Part shown: positions 25,515-31,884 of the stretch, one piece after another | Layout: each line of letters opens with the position of its first letter | Numbering within the stretch: the stretch's first letter is position 1 | Assembly (NCBI GenBank): GCA_002007365.1 | Contig: LNZR01000070.1 | Location: 1 to 46,885 of the forward strand | DNA: 46,885 nt | Source: Epulopiscium sp. Nele67-Bin005 | Lineage (GTDB): Bacteria; Bacillota; Clostridia; Lachnospirales; Cellulosilyticaceae | Reading direction: 5' to 3' | Made by a program: the position numbers and the translations under genes | Notes under the pieces: generated by a model | What the model saw: only the letters and a program-made list of their open reading frames with translations | Told to the model about the DNA's origin: nothing | Database searches by the model: none

Positions 25515-26366
25515 TTATCCTAGTAGCAATTGCATCAAGTCAGCTTCTTCTTGATTAGCTATAACTTGACGTATACTTTCATTTGGCAATGCTACAGCCA
25601 TGGCCATTTTTGACACCCTGCTAGTAATTCTGGTGTCGTGTTTCAAGTCGTGAGGGTGTGAGTTACTAGTAAAGATTGTAATCTTCTTGCTAGTCATTCG
25701 CTTGTCTAATATTGCAAATAACGTTTCGCTAGCCCAGCTAGTGATGTTTTCTGTTCCGATGTCGTCAAGTATCAGTACTTCAACATCTTTTATAGCTTCT
25801 AACAATCCAGATGCTCCCCCAGTGTTAAAACTGTTTTTAATCTCTTGCAGTAAATCAACAGTAGTTAAAAACCTAACTTGGGCTTGATATCTACTCATAA
25901 GAGCGTTACCAACAGCAATTGCAAGCATTGTTTTCCCGCTCCCCTTTTCAGTGCTGTAAAAATATAAGCCTTTTCCAAGTGATTTTACAGCGCTGAACTT
26001 CTCAACATACTTAATCGCTGTATTTTTAGCACTCTTGGCAATGTTTGCATTATCCCCAGTGTATAGATTTGCGTCAAAATCGCTAACCTTAACACCTGCA
26101 AACTCGACAGGAATAAATGCTTTTTTAAGCCTATTACGAGCTATTAACTGTAGTGTACAATCGCAGTTGCGAGCATACATTTTGCCATCAATGATTGTTA
26201 CAACAATGCCATCATCACAACCATGATGACAACAGCTAGAAGTCACATTCAAGTTCTTTGATTTCTCCTGCAGAGAGTAATTGTCTTTGTAACAGTTCTC
26301 CTGTTGAGACTGTATACGCTGGAGTACTGTTGATATTTCTTCCATTTGTTCTACTTGTTTTTTCAT
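25515..26366 (-). CDS. DnaC/IstB-like helicase loader ATPase
   Basis: This 283-aa AAA+ ATPase loads the replicative helicase at the phage origin. A Cys/His cluster (CCHHGCDDG ... NCDC, residues about 45-71) resembles the N-terminal zinc site of phage DnaC proteins. Walker A is EKGSGKT near 140-146, Walker B VLILDDIG near 222-230, and an arginine-finger-type region ITSRVSKMA lies near 260. The ATG at 26366 is preferred because GGGGG lies 7 nt upstream; a reading from 26390 lacks this. It overlaps the initiator gene by 131 bp in a different frame, an unusually long overlap. Confidence 0.88.
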   Translation of the reverse strand: MKKQVEQMEEISTVLQRIQSQQENCYKDNYSLQEKSKNLNVTSSCCHHGCDDGIVVTIIDGKMYARNCDCTLQLIARNRLKKAFIPVEFAGVKVSDFDANLYTGDNANIAKSAKNTAIKYVEKFSAVKSLGKGLYFYSTEKGSGKTMLAIAVGNALMSRYQAQVRFLTTVDLLQEIKNSFNTGGASGLLEAIKDVEVLILDDIGTENITSWASETLFAILDKRMTSKKITIFTSNSHPHDLKHDTRITSRVSKMAMAVALPNESIRQVIANQEEADLMQLLLG

Positions 26367-27135
26367 AATTTGCCCCCTTGTTTGCTTCACTCTTATTTAA
26401 TAAAATACCTCTAGCATACTTAGCTTTTTGCTTAATGTTGCTAGATTTTGATAACTCCATTGCGTCCCTTGTTGATTGTTCACCGTGAACTTCTAAGCAG
26501 TCCATGATAATTTTTACATCATCAAGTCTAGCTAAGTCCCTCCAAATCTCTTCACACATTATTTGAGCTTTTTTATACTCACCAACATTAACAACATCTT
26601 CTTTTGTTGTTTTAGTTTGGTTTACTAATGTTGTTTTAGTTTGGTTTAATAATGGTATAGGTGTTATATTTTTTATAACATCAGTGTTATGATTTTCATT
26701 ACTAGGTGTTATATTTTTTATAACATCAGTGTTGTGATTTTCATTACTAGGTGTTATATTTTCTGTACCATCAGTGTTATGATTTTCATTACTAGGTATT
26801 ATATTTTCTGTACCATCAGTGTTATGATTTTCATTATCTACGATTGTGTACCATTTCGTTTTATCAGCCCCAAACTTGTTAAAGTTCCCAGACTTTATTA
26901 GTCCTAGCTGTTCCAAATCAGCTAACACTTTTCTGATAGTTTGTACGCCACCTACAGGTACTAACTTTGCCCATGCACTAGCAGTGTTGTAGACCCAATA
27001 TTCTCCCTCTTGGAAGTTTTTGTGTTGGGATTTGTTGTACCCAACCCATTTTTGGATTTCTGCAAGCATAATTGCTTGTTTTAGTCCTATTTCAAACGCC
27101 ATTTCAACATCTAGCGTTATTGTTTTCTTTTTCAT
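26236..27135 (-). CDS. Phage replication initiator with internal repeats
   Basis: This 299-aa protein has an N-terminal winged helix region (residues about 10-95: FEIGLKQAIMLAEIQKWVGY, VGGVQTIRKVLADLEQLGLI), as in DnaD/lambda-O-like initiators. A middle region with four 15-residue repeats NENHNTDxxxNIxPS follows (about 100-159) and then twice NQTKTT. The C-terminal 110 residues are helical and would contact the helicase loader. Repeats inside an initiator gene are the hallmark of lambda-type origins. Rapid AT-rich repeats at the DNA level (26605-26838) are described separately. Confidence 0.8.
   Translation of the reverse strand: MKKKTITLDVEMAFEIGLKQAIMLAEIQKWVGYNKSQHKNFQEGEYWVYNTASAWAKLVPVGGVQTIRKVLADLEQLGLIKSGNFNKFGADKTKWYTIVDNENHNTDGTENIIPSNENHNTDGTENITPSNENHNTDVIKNITPSNENHNTDVIKNITPIPLLNQTKTTLVNQTKTTKEDVVNVGEYKKAQIMCEEIWRDLARLDDVKIIMDCLEVHGEQSTRDAMELSKSSNIKQKAKYARGILLNKSEANKGANYEKTSRTNGRNINSTPAYTVSTGELLQRQLLSAGEIKELECDF
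26605..26838. repeat. Iterons in the initiator gene, candidate phage origin
   Basis: Four tandem 45-bp units lie at 26659-26703, 26704-26748, 26749-26793 and 26794-26838. Next to them two 24-bp units lie at 26605-26628 and 26629-26652 (TGTTGTTTTAGTTTGGTTTA followed by c/a-TAA). The first two 45-bp units contain the dyad GTTATA-TTTTT-TATAAC; the last two have it weakened. By analogy with phage lambda (four iterons within gene O) this is the likely origin of replication. Confidence 0.65.
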
Positions 27136-27191
27136 TACTTTTCCTCCTTTTTTAATCAGAGTGAAGGTTTCCCTCCACCCTGTAAATTTTT

Positions 27192-28259
27192 TTAAGTGTT
27201 TTTTGGAATGCCTTTATCGGCTAACTGTTCGTATCCTTGATAAACAAATTTGTATTCTTCTAGGGTTAAATGTTTTACATTTTTCCCAAACCTAGCCAAG
27301 ACAGAATTTTCGAGTTTGTCTATGGTGTACCCTTTTAGGGGTACAAGTTTATACAACTCTTGGATATCTTTGTTTGTAACATAGATATCACGAGACTGTA
27401 CTTCAATTACTTCCCCTGTAGGAGCAATTATTTCACTTGGAGTTGTTGCTTTGTTTTTATCAAGATATCCAAGTGCTAGCCCAACAACCTTCCTAACCAC
27501 TTCAGCATCAAAGTTATTAGCTATCCAAATTAAGTATTGTGCATCACGTTGATATACTTCTTGGATTGTTGCGTTATTATGTTTTTTCAATTTCCCATTG
27601 CTTAGTTCTTCAAGCGTTAGAGATATTGCTTCTTCAGGAGCAATATCAGGAGCAATAGGAGTTGGAGTTTCCACGGCAGGCAAATCAAAAGAAGTGTCGT
27701 AATCTCCAAATTCTTCTTTCTCGTATAACCCACTTAGCTCCTCAGGAAAAGCGTCCCTTAAGGCTCTTGATACAGCAACTTTATTTATCATAAACGCTGG
27801 TTTAGTTTTCCAAAGAGCTTTACCGTTGTTGTACTCTTCCAAAGGTACACTAACAAACTCTTTGTATTCTCTGTCCTTTCTGTAAACTTCGCACCAACCA
27901 CCGACTAATGTTTCAGACGGAAGCTTACAAATGCCTTCACGTTGTTGCAAATCGCCATCGTTTCCGATAACAACAATCCCACTTTTTTTACCTGCATATT
28001 GTGGGTGGCTTCCAGCACGTTTAAGAATAACGTCCTTAGATACCACAATTTGTGCAGGTGAAGAAGCACCCATCTTGATTAAATAACATTCCTTTAAAAA
28101 AGGATTTAATCCCCTAGCTTGACAAAGCTTAGCAAATAATATAAATTCGCCCTCACTTACTTGTTGTCCGTTTGTAAGATACTGTTGGACAGCCTCTTGA
28201 GTAAGTGTTATTTCTGCACCATCGACGCTTTTGTACTTGATTATTTCGTTCATTTTCAT
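27192..28259 (-). CDS. bet: Phage recombination protein Bet (RecT family)
   Basis: This 355-aa single-strand annealing protein carries out strand pairing in phage recombination. The RecT/Bet core covers residues about 15-200: GEFILFAKLCQARGLNPFLK, ECYLIKMG, QIVVSKDVILKRAGSHPQYA, GGWCEVYRKDREY, NKVAVSRALRDAFPEELSGL. A C-terminal 150-residue extension (ending GYEQLADKGIPKNT) contains LGYLDKNKATTPSEIIAPTG and may bind SSB or a partner. No separate exonuclease gene was found next to it. AGGAGG precedes the ATG by 5 nt; a second ATG two codons on is possible. Confidence 0.9.
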   Translation of the reverse strand: MKMNEIIKYKSVDGAEITLTQEAVQQYLTNGQQVSEGEFILFAKLCQARGLNPFLKECYLIKMGASSPAQIVVSKDVILKRAGSHPQYAGKKSGIVVIGNDGDLQQREGICKLPSETLVGGWCEVYRKDREYKEFVSVPLEEYNNGKALWKTKPAFMINKVAVSRALRDAFPEELSGLYEKEEFGDYDTSFDLPAVETPTPIAPDIAPEEAISLTLEELSNGKLKKHNNATIQEVYQRDAQYLIWIANNFDAEVVRKVVGLALGYLDKNKATTPSEIIAPTGEVIEVQSRDIYVTNKDIQELYKLVPLKGYTIDKLENSVLARFGKNVKHLTLEEYKFVYQGYEQLADKGIPKNT

Positions 28260-28268
28260 TTTATCCTC

Positions 28269-28433
28269 CTACGATGCTACTTCTGTAGCCAAATCATTAA
28301 GAAGTTCCTCAAGCTCGCAATAAGCAAGCTCAAGTTCTTCTATTATTTTTTCTACTGCCTCAAAGTGTAGTTCGTTACAAACGTTTTTTATTTCACGTTT
28401 GTAACATCGTATACCATGATATCTAATTGCCAT
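28269..28433 (-). CDS. Small early protein, 54 aa
   Basis: This small helical protein (MAIRYHGIRCYKREIKNVCN then a glutamate-rich helix ELELAYCELEELLNDLA) precedes bet by 9 bp. The start at 28433 has GGGGAGTG upstream, better than a longer reading from 28460. Family unknown. As first gene after a 175-bp regulatory gap, it may head a transcript that includes bet. Confidence 0.6.
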   Translation of the reverse strand: MAIRYHGIRCYKREIKNVCNELHFEAVEKIIEELELAYCELEELLNDLATEVAS

Positions 28434-28608
28434 GTTTTCACTCCCCTTTTTTGTTTTCATTTAATGTATATTCCCCGATGGTAAAAATTAGGGGGTGAAA
28501 ATTTTTAGGAAAAGTCTTGCAATTATGTTTCAAATGTGATATTATCAAACCACTATAATTTGATAAACCACTCTCGGTATGCTCCACACATACCAAGTTG
28601 AAAACTAA
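28434..28608 (-). promoter_or_regulatory. Regulatory gap with two inverted repeats
   Basis: TTATCAAA (28542-28549) is repeated inverted as TTTGATAA (28559-28566), and GGTATG (28576-28581) as CATACC (28589-28594). On the minus strand TTGATA is followed by CATAAT after about 15 bp, a weak promoter candidate for the 54-aa gene and bet. No gene was seen in these 175 bases. Confidence 0.4.
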
Positions 28609-28824
28609 CTACAAAATATCCCACAACTCTTGTATATCATTAGAGATACGTTTATATATCTCTGATATACGAGGGTTGTTTGTCGTTACTTCTGCTAATT
28701 CCTCTTCCTCCTCTAATTTAAAATCAGGGAAAAGTACATTTTTAACTGCACTCCCCAAAATTAATTCAGCCAAGAAGAAAAATTTCTTTCTCTTCTTAAG
28801 CTCCCTTTTCTTTTGTAGCTTCAT
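28609..28824 (-). CDS. Small basic-acidic early protein, 71 aa
   Basis: An N-terminal lysine/arginine block (MKLQKKRELKKRKKFFFLAE) is followed by a hydrophobic stretch and an acidic C-terminal half (KLEEEEELAEVTTN). The ribosome binding site GAGGAGG is excellent. It overlaps the preceding 54-aa gene by 29 bp in another frame. No family recognised. Confidence 0.55.
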   Translation of the reverse strand: MKLQKKRELKKRKKFFFLAELILGSAVKNVLFPDFKLEEEEELAEVTTNNPRISEIYKRISNDIQELWDIL

Positions 28825-28960
28825 CTTTTTCCTCCTCTAGTAAAGCTAGGACTTTCCTAACTTTACCATTTTGTAAATCTTCTACAGCTCTTCTGACTGC
28901 CAAAGCCGTTAATGTGCTTTGAATAATGAAGAGCTGTAGAAGAATGTATTTAGTTTCCAT
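28796..28960 (-). CDS. Small early protein containing a 16-bp inverted repeat, 54 aa
   Basis: The frame reads METKYILLQLFIIQSTLTAL, then AVRRAVEDLQ, then LLEEEKDEA and ends EKGA. The N-terminal 25 residues are hydrophobic enough for a membrane helix. GGAAATGAG serves as a modest ribosome binding site. Overlap with the downstream gene supports translation. Its DNA contains a perfect 16-bp inverted repeat (28878-28893 with 28928-28943). Confidence 0.5.
   Translation of the reverse strand: METKYILLQLFIIQSTLTALAVRRAVEDLQNGKVRKVLALLEEEKDEATKEKGA
28878..28943. repeat. Perfect 16-bp inverted repeat, 34-nt loop
   Basis: TCTTCTACAGCTCTTC at 28878-28893 is the exact reverse complement of 28928-28943. 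It lies wholly inside the 54-aa gene, so it would fold in the mRNA or form a DNA target. Confidence 0.9.
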
Positions 28961-29040
28961 TCTCATTTCCTTTCTAGATTAATTCCTAGTTTCATACAAC
29001 CAAAATTTAGAAAAAGTTTTGGCAAAAACTGTATAAAACT

Positions 29041-29240
29041 TTGAGATTTTACCTATCCTCTCAAGTGGACACCCTTTAACCTGTTTAATAACTTGAGTAA
29101 TCCTGCAATATTCCTTGCAGGTGGAGAATAACAGTTCCCTGCTGGATTTGTTTACAGTCTATATCCAAAGACTGCCTATTCAATTACCCAAAGCGTGTTG
29201 GGGAACTTGTTTAACGTCTGTGTTCAAAGACGGTTTATAA
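29041..29240 (-). other. Chain of short hairpins, candidate structured RNA
   Basis: There is no gene between 28961 and 29255. Within it are CTCAAGT/ACTTGAG (29060-29066 with 29091-29097), CCTGCAA/TTGCAGG (29102-29108 with 29115-29121), CAGTCT/AGACTG (29155-29160 with 29169-29174), CCCAA/TTGGG (29187-29191 with 29198-29202) and CGTCT/AGACG (29215-29219 with 29228-29232). The last and third are related sequences with loops ending CAA. The region would be transcribed with the Cro-like gene and forms the leader of the early operon. Confidence 0.45.
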
Positions 29241-29571
29241 TTACCTATTGGTTAGCTAAGTTAGAAAAATTTTTACGATAGCTGTTGGTTTAAGTTTCAA
29301 TACCTGTGCTAATTTTGCAATTTCACTTGCACTGAATTCGCGCTGACCTCTTTCTTTACGAGCATATGAAACTTCACAAATTCCAATCATTTGAGCTAGA
29401 GCTGATTGAGAAAGTCCTCTTCTTAAACGTAACTCTCTTAAATCATTCTTCACTTTAACACCTCCTTTCTTAACCGTTTGGTTAGTGGTGTAAGTACAAT
29501 ATACCATACCGATTGGTTAGTGTCAATAGAAAAATATAAAAAAGGTTATTTTTTTTACACTAACGGTTATT
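29241..29571. promoter_or_regulatory. Lysogeny switch operators and divergent promoters
   Basis: Related sites built on TAACC-(n4)-GGTTA lie at 29241-29260, 29470-29487 and 29507-29524, and a partial one at 29557-29569 (ACACTAACGGTTA). Leftward promoter: TTGACA (complement of 29521-29526), 17 bp, TATATT (complement of 29498-29503). Rightward promoter: TTTACA 29554-29559, 17 bp, TACAAT 29577-29582. The operators lie in the spacers or just downstream, so the two HTH proteins can control both. The first site is separate, overlapping the stop of the Cro-like gene. Confidence 0.75.
29256..29453 (-). CDS. Cro-like XRE regulator, GTG start
   Basis: This 65-aa helix-turn-helix protein (LRELRLRRGLSQSALAQMIG then ARKERGQREFSASEIAKLAQ) is divergent from the repressor gene. 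It is the first gene of the leftward operon. The GTG at 29453 is chosen because GGAGGTG lies 5 nt upstream; an ATG at 29507 would sit within the promoter region and lacks a ribosome binding site. A Cro-type role in commitment to the lytic path is inferred from position. Confidence 0.8.
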   Translation of the reverse strand: MKNDLRELRLRRGLSQSALAQMIGICEVSYARKERGQREFSASEIAKLAQVLKLKPTAIVKIFLT

Positions 29572-29639
29572 TTTGTTACAATTAGAGTAACTATTGTTAT
29601 TTAGAGTTAAAAAATTAATGAGATAAGGGGGGATTGAAA

Positions 29640-30017
29640 ATGGAAAAGTCAATAGGGTACAGGATTAATACATTATTAGAAGAATATGATATGACACAAA
29701 GAGAACTAGCGAAAAGGATAGGCGTAACAGAAGTAACTATCGGAAGATATATCAAAGATACTAGACAGCCTAAAAGTGATATACTAGCAACTATTGCAAA
29801 AGAGTTTAATGTTCCGTTGGAATATTTTTTTAATTCTTCACCTCGAATTGATACAGGAAAATTAATTAATACATCTGGAAAAATGACAAAAGAGGAAATA
29901 GCTATTACAAATAATGTTAAAGATTTATCACCAAAAGGTCAGAAGCTAGTTCTTGACTTCATAGATTTAATTAAATCTACTGATGAAAAAGATAGATTGG
30001 GTCAAGTGATATCTTAA
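29640..30017 (+). CDS. CI-like phage repressor without peptidase domain
   Basis: This 125-aa protein has an XRE helix-turn-helix at residues about 6-60 (IGYRINTLLEEYDMTQRELA, KRIGVTEVTIGRYIKDTRQP). A short C-terminal helix pair (LSPKGQKLVLDFIDLIKS) probably mediates dimerisation. It lacks the S24 peptidase domain, so RecA-induced self-cleavage is not expected; the antirepressor may do the induction. The start is ATG 29640 after GGGGGG; TTG at 29634 is an alternative. Confidence 0.85.
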   Translation: MEKSIGYRINTLLEEYDMTQRELAKRIGVTEVTIGRYIKDTRQPKSDILATIAKEFNVPLEYFFNSSPRIDTGKLINTSGKMTKEEIAITNNVKDLSPKGQKLVLDFIDLIKSTDEKDRLGQVIS

Positions 30018-30018
30018 T

Positions 30019-30054
30019 TTAATTATATATCCCCTTTTGGGGTACATATAAAAT
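30019..30054 (+). repeat. 36-bp duplicated upstream element, copy 1
   Basis: This sequence, centred on the palindrome CCCCTTTTGGGG, is identical over 36 bp to 31004-31039. Both copies are followed by TATAAT-like sequence and AAGGAAG within 25 bp and lie 56-25 bp before an accessory gene start. It probably is an operator/promoter unit. Confidence 0.85.
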
Positions 30055-30109
30055 TTCTTATAATAAGGAAGAATTACGCTAGAAAAAGGAAAAGGAAAAA
30101 GAAAAAGAA

Positions 30110-30736
30110 ATGAAAAAAACATTAGTCGGATTTGGTTTAGGCGTAGCATTTGTATTTATGTCGATATTTTTTGGGGCATTAATATCAGTGGGATTTGGAG
30201 GTGACTCGTCGAGTGGCGAAAAAGAAGTTAGCAGTACAAATATTACATCAAGTAAAACTATAGAATATAAAGATAACACCAAAGGTTCACAAAATAACAC
30301 TATTGTATTTGGAGAAGATTTTGATTTTGAGTTTTATCATGAAGATGCAGGGAAAGTTACATTAAATATGGAGATAATAAGAATGTTTTGGTCTGAAACT
30401 GCTGAAGAATATTTTGCACAAAACAGTATAAATCATGAGATACTAGACCCAAACGAAGAGCAATATTTAATTTTAAGATATAATATTAATGTTTTAGATA
30501 TCGAAAATGATGTTCCGATAAATTTAACTAGTGATGATTTTTATTTTGTAGCAGGTGGGGAAACATTAAGAAAACCCTTTGATGGCGTGCCAAACGAATT
30601 AAATGTAAGCGTTTCAGCAGGGGCAGAAGTTGTTGGGAATGTAGCAGGACTACGAAAAATGAATGGATTAGTAACACATATTAAATATGCTCCTAGTGGT
30701 AGTGACTCGGAAATTTATTTTAGTGTGTTTAGATAG
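30110..30736 (+). CDS. Membrane-anchored DUF4352-like protein
   Basis: This 208-aa protein has an N-terminal membrane segment or uncleaved signal (residues 4-30, LVGFGLGVAFVFMSIFFGAL) followed by a Ser-rich linker. A beta-sandwich of the DUF4352 type spans about 65-205 (YLILRYNINVLDIENDVPIN, SDDFYFVAGGE, SVSAGAEVVGNVAGL). No lipobox Cys was seen. It is placed just after the repressor, so it is probably expressed in the lysogen; exclusion of other phages is a possible but unproven role. Confidence 0.6.
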   Translation: MKKTLVGFGLGVAFVFMSIFFGALISVGFGGDSSSGEKEVSSTNITSSKTIEYKDNTKGSQNNTIVFGEDFDFEFYHEDAGKVTLNMEIIRMFWSETAEEYFAQNSINHEILDPNEEQYLILRYNINVLDIENDVPINLTSDDFYFVAGGETLRKPFDGVPNELNVSVSAGAEVVGNVAGLRKMNGLVTHIKYAPSGSDSEIYFSVFR

Positions 30737-30781
30737 ACCAATTTTTGGTAATACTGTAATAAAGAAAGAAAGAGGAAACTT

Positions 30782-31007
30782 GTGATAGACATAGAATTAA
30801 TTAAAGCTTTATGTGCCGATGGGAAAATTAAATGGACTGCTCATGTATTAGCTAGATTGCAACAACGTAATATTTTAACACAAGATATTCAATGAACTTG
30901 ACACTGAAGAAAGACAATTAATAGCAGCTATACAACAATTAAATGAGCAATCAAAAAAAGAAGCTATAAGATATTTATCTTATTTAAGTATGTATCAAGA
31001 AGCTTAA
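30782..31007 (+). pseudogene. Remnants: DUF4258 N-terminus and repressor-like C-terminus
   Basis: From GTG 30782 the frame reads MIDIELIKALCADGKIKWTA, then HVLARLQQRNILTQDIQ and stops at 30895. That is the N-terminal part of DUF4258 toxins. The frame shifted by one continues NELDTEERQLIAAIQQLNEQ, then KKEAIRYLSYLSMYQEA and stops at 31005-31007, which looks like the end of an XRE repressor. So two broken genes are joined. The missing DUF4258 end lies beyond the RelE pair, at 31570-31663. Confidence 0.6.
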
Positions 31008-31039
31008 TTATATATCCCCTTTTGGGGTACATATAAAAT
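31004..31039 (+). repeat. 36-bp duplicated upstream element, copy 2
   Basis: This is identical to 30019-30054, including CCCCTTTTGGGG. It lies 25 bp upstream of the RelE-type toxin gene. It overlaps the stop codon of the preceding remnant, suggesting that the element was copied together with the toxin operon. Confidence 0.85.
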
Positions 31040-31063
31040 AATATAATAAGGAAGGAAGAAGTC

Positions 31064-31324
31064 ATGCAAGTTACTTATTCAAAAACAGCAAGTAAATACG
31101 TATCTTCTTTGGATAAGCCTACTAAACTAAGAATAAGGCAAGGGATTGAAGGATTGACTTTTGAACCCCCTAAGGGAGATATAAAATTATTACAAGGGAA
31201 AGATAATATTTATCGTCTTAGAATTGGTAAGTATAGAATACTATACTATTATATTGAGTTAGTAGACGGAAATATTGGTTTAAATATTACTCACATAGGT
31301 TCACGAGGTGAAATTTATAAATAA
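31064..31324 (+). CDS. RelE/ParE-family toxin
   Basis: This 86-aa protein shows the RelE fold signature: SKTASKYVSSLDKPTKLRIR near the start, then GDIKLLQGKDNIYRLRIGKY and RILYYYIELVDGNIGLNITHIGSRGEIY at the end. Proteins of this family cleave ribosome-bound mRNA or poison gyrase. The antitoxin follows by 17 bp, giving the toxin-first order known from higBA. The pair is intact and may stabilise the element. Confidence 0.88.
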   Translation: MQVTYSKTASKYVSSLDKPTKLRIRQGIEGLTFEPPKGDIKLLQGKDNIYRLRIGKYRILYYYIELVDGNIGLNITHIGSRGEIYK

Positions 31325-31341
31325 TAAAGGAGATAAAGCGT

Positions 31342-31554
31342 ATGGCAACAATTACTCAACAAATTATAGAACTACTTGATATTTTACCAGAAGAGGAGCA
31401 AACATTAGCATACGAATTTCTAAAACGTATGGTTCTTGCATGGGACCCAGATTTTGTTAAATTGACTCCATTTGAGGAAATACAATTAACTCAAGCTATG
31501 CAAAGCGTGGAAGATGGAGAATTATATACTGATGAAGATATAAATTGGGATTAA
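31342..31554 (+). CDS. Antitoxin of the RelE-type pair
   Basis: This 70-aa acidic protein (IIELLDILPEEEQTLAYEFL then KRMVLAWDPDFVKLTPFEEI) ends in GELYTDEDINWD. It resembles the small antitoxins partnered with toxin-first RelE proteins. The N-terminal helices would dimerise and the acidic C-terminal region would cover the toxin active site. RBS AAAGGAG. Confidence 0.75.
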   Translation: MATITQQIIELLDILPEEEQTLAYEFLKRMVLAWDPDFVKLTPFEEIQLTQAMQSVEDGELYTDEDINWD

Positions 31555-31569
31555 ATAGCTTAGGGGGGG

Positions 31570-31825
31570 AGTAGGAGAAGGCTATTTATGGTTTATAACT
31601 GCATACAAACCTAATTTGGAGAAGTGGGACAAGGAGTTTAAAATTAGAAAGGTGGAAGAATAATGAAATGTTTCTATTGTAAAGGGGAAATTGCTCCTAG
31701 TGTAACAAATCATGTAGTTAACTATGATGATTGTATAATAATCATCAAAAATGTTCCATCTTCTTGAAGTTAGAAATATTGTTAGTGGAGTTGCAGTATT
31801 TGAATACACAAAAATAGTAGCTTAG
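31570..31825 (+). pseudogene. Remnants: DUF4258 C-terminus and split YgiT-type antitoxin
   Basis: The frame GEGYLWFITAYKPNLEKWDK ending RKVEE (stop 31661-31663) is the C-terminal signature of DUF4258 toxins. It is joined in TAATG fashion to a YgiT-type zinc-finger antitoxin start at 31663 (MKCFYCKGEIAPSVTNHVVN) that stops early at 31767. A further frame LEVRNIVSGVAVFEYTKIVA ends at 31825 and matches the YgiT end. The middle, including the second CxxC, is deleted. This is the second half of the broken pair whose first half is at 30782. Confidence 0.65.
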
Positions 31826-31831
31826 GGTGGG

Positions 31832-31856
31832 GAGTAAAATAATACTCTCTTTTTTG
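31832..31856 (+). terminator. Terminator upstream of the serine recombinase
   Basis: GAGTA-aaataa-TACTC followed by a T-rich run (31848-31855). It isolates the recombinase gene from the toxin-antitoxin region, leaving only about 28 bp for its own start region. Confidence 0.75.
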
Positions 31857-31884
31857 TTGCACAAAATTAGTAAAGGAGAAACTA

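Noticed and set aside
29041-29240. tRNA or rRNA-like structure
   Set aside because: The hairpins do not form a cloverleaf and there is no T-loop or acceptor pattern.
30031-30042. CCCCTTTTGGGG as a terminator of the repressor gene
   Set aside because: A four-base stem without T-run is too weak, and the same 36-bp block recurs before another gene start, which points to a regulatory site.
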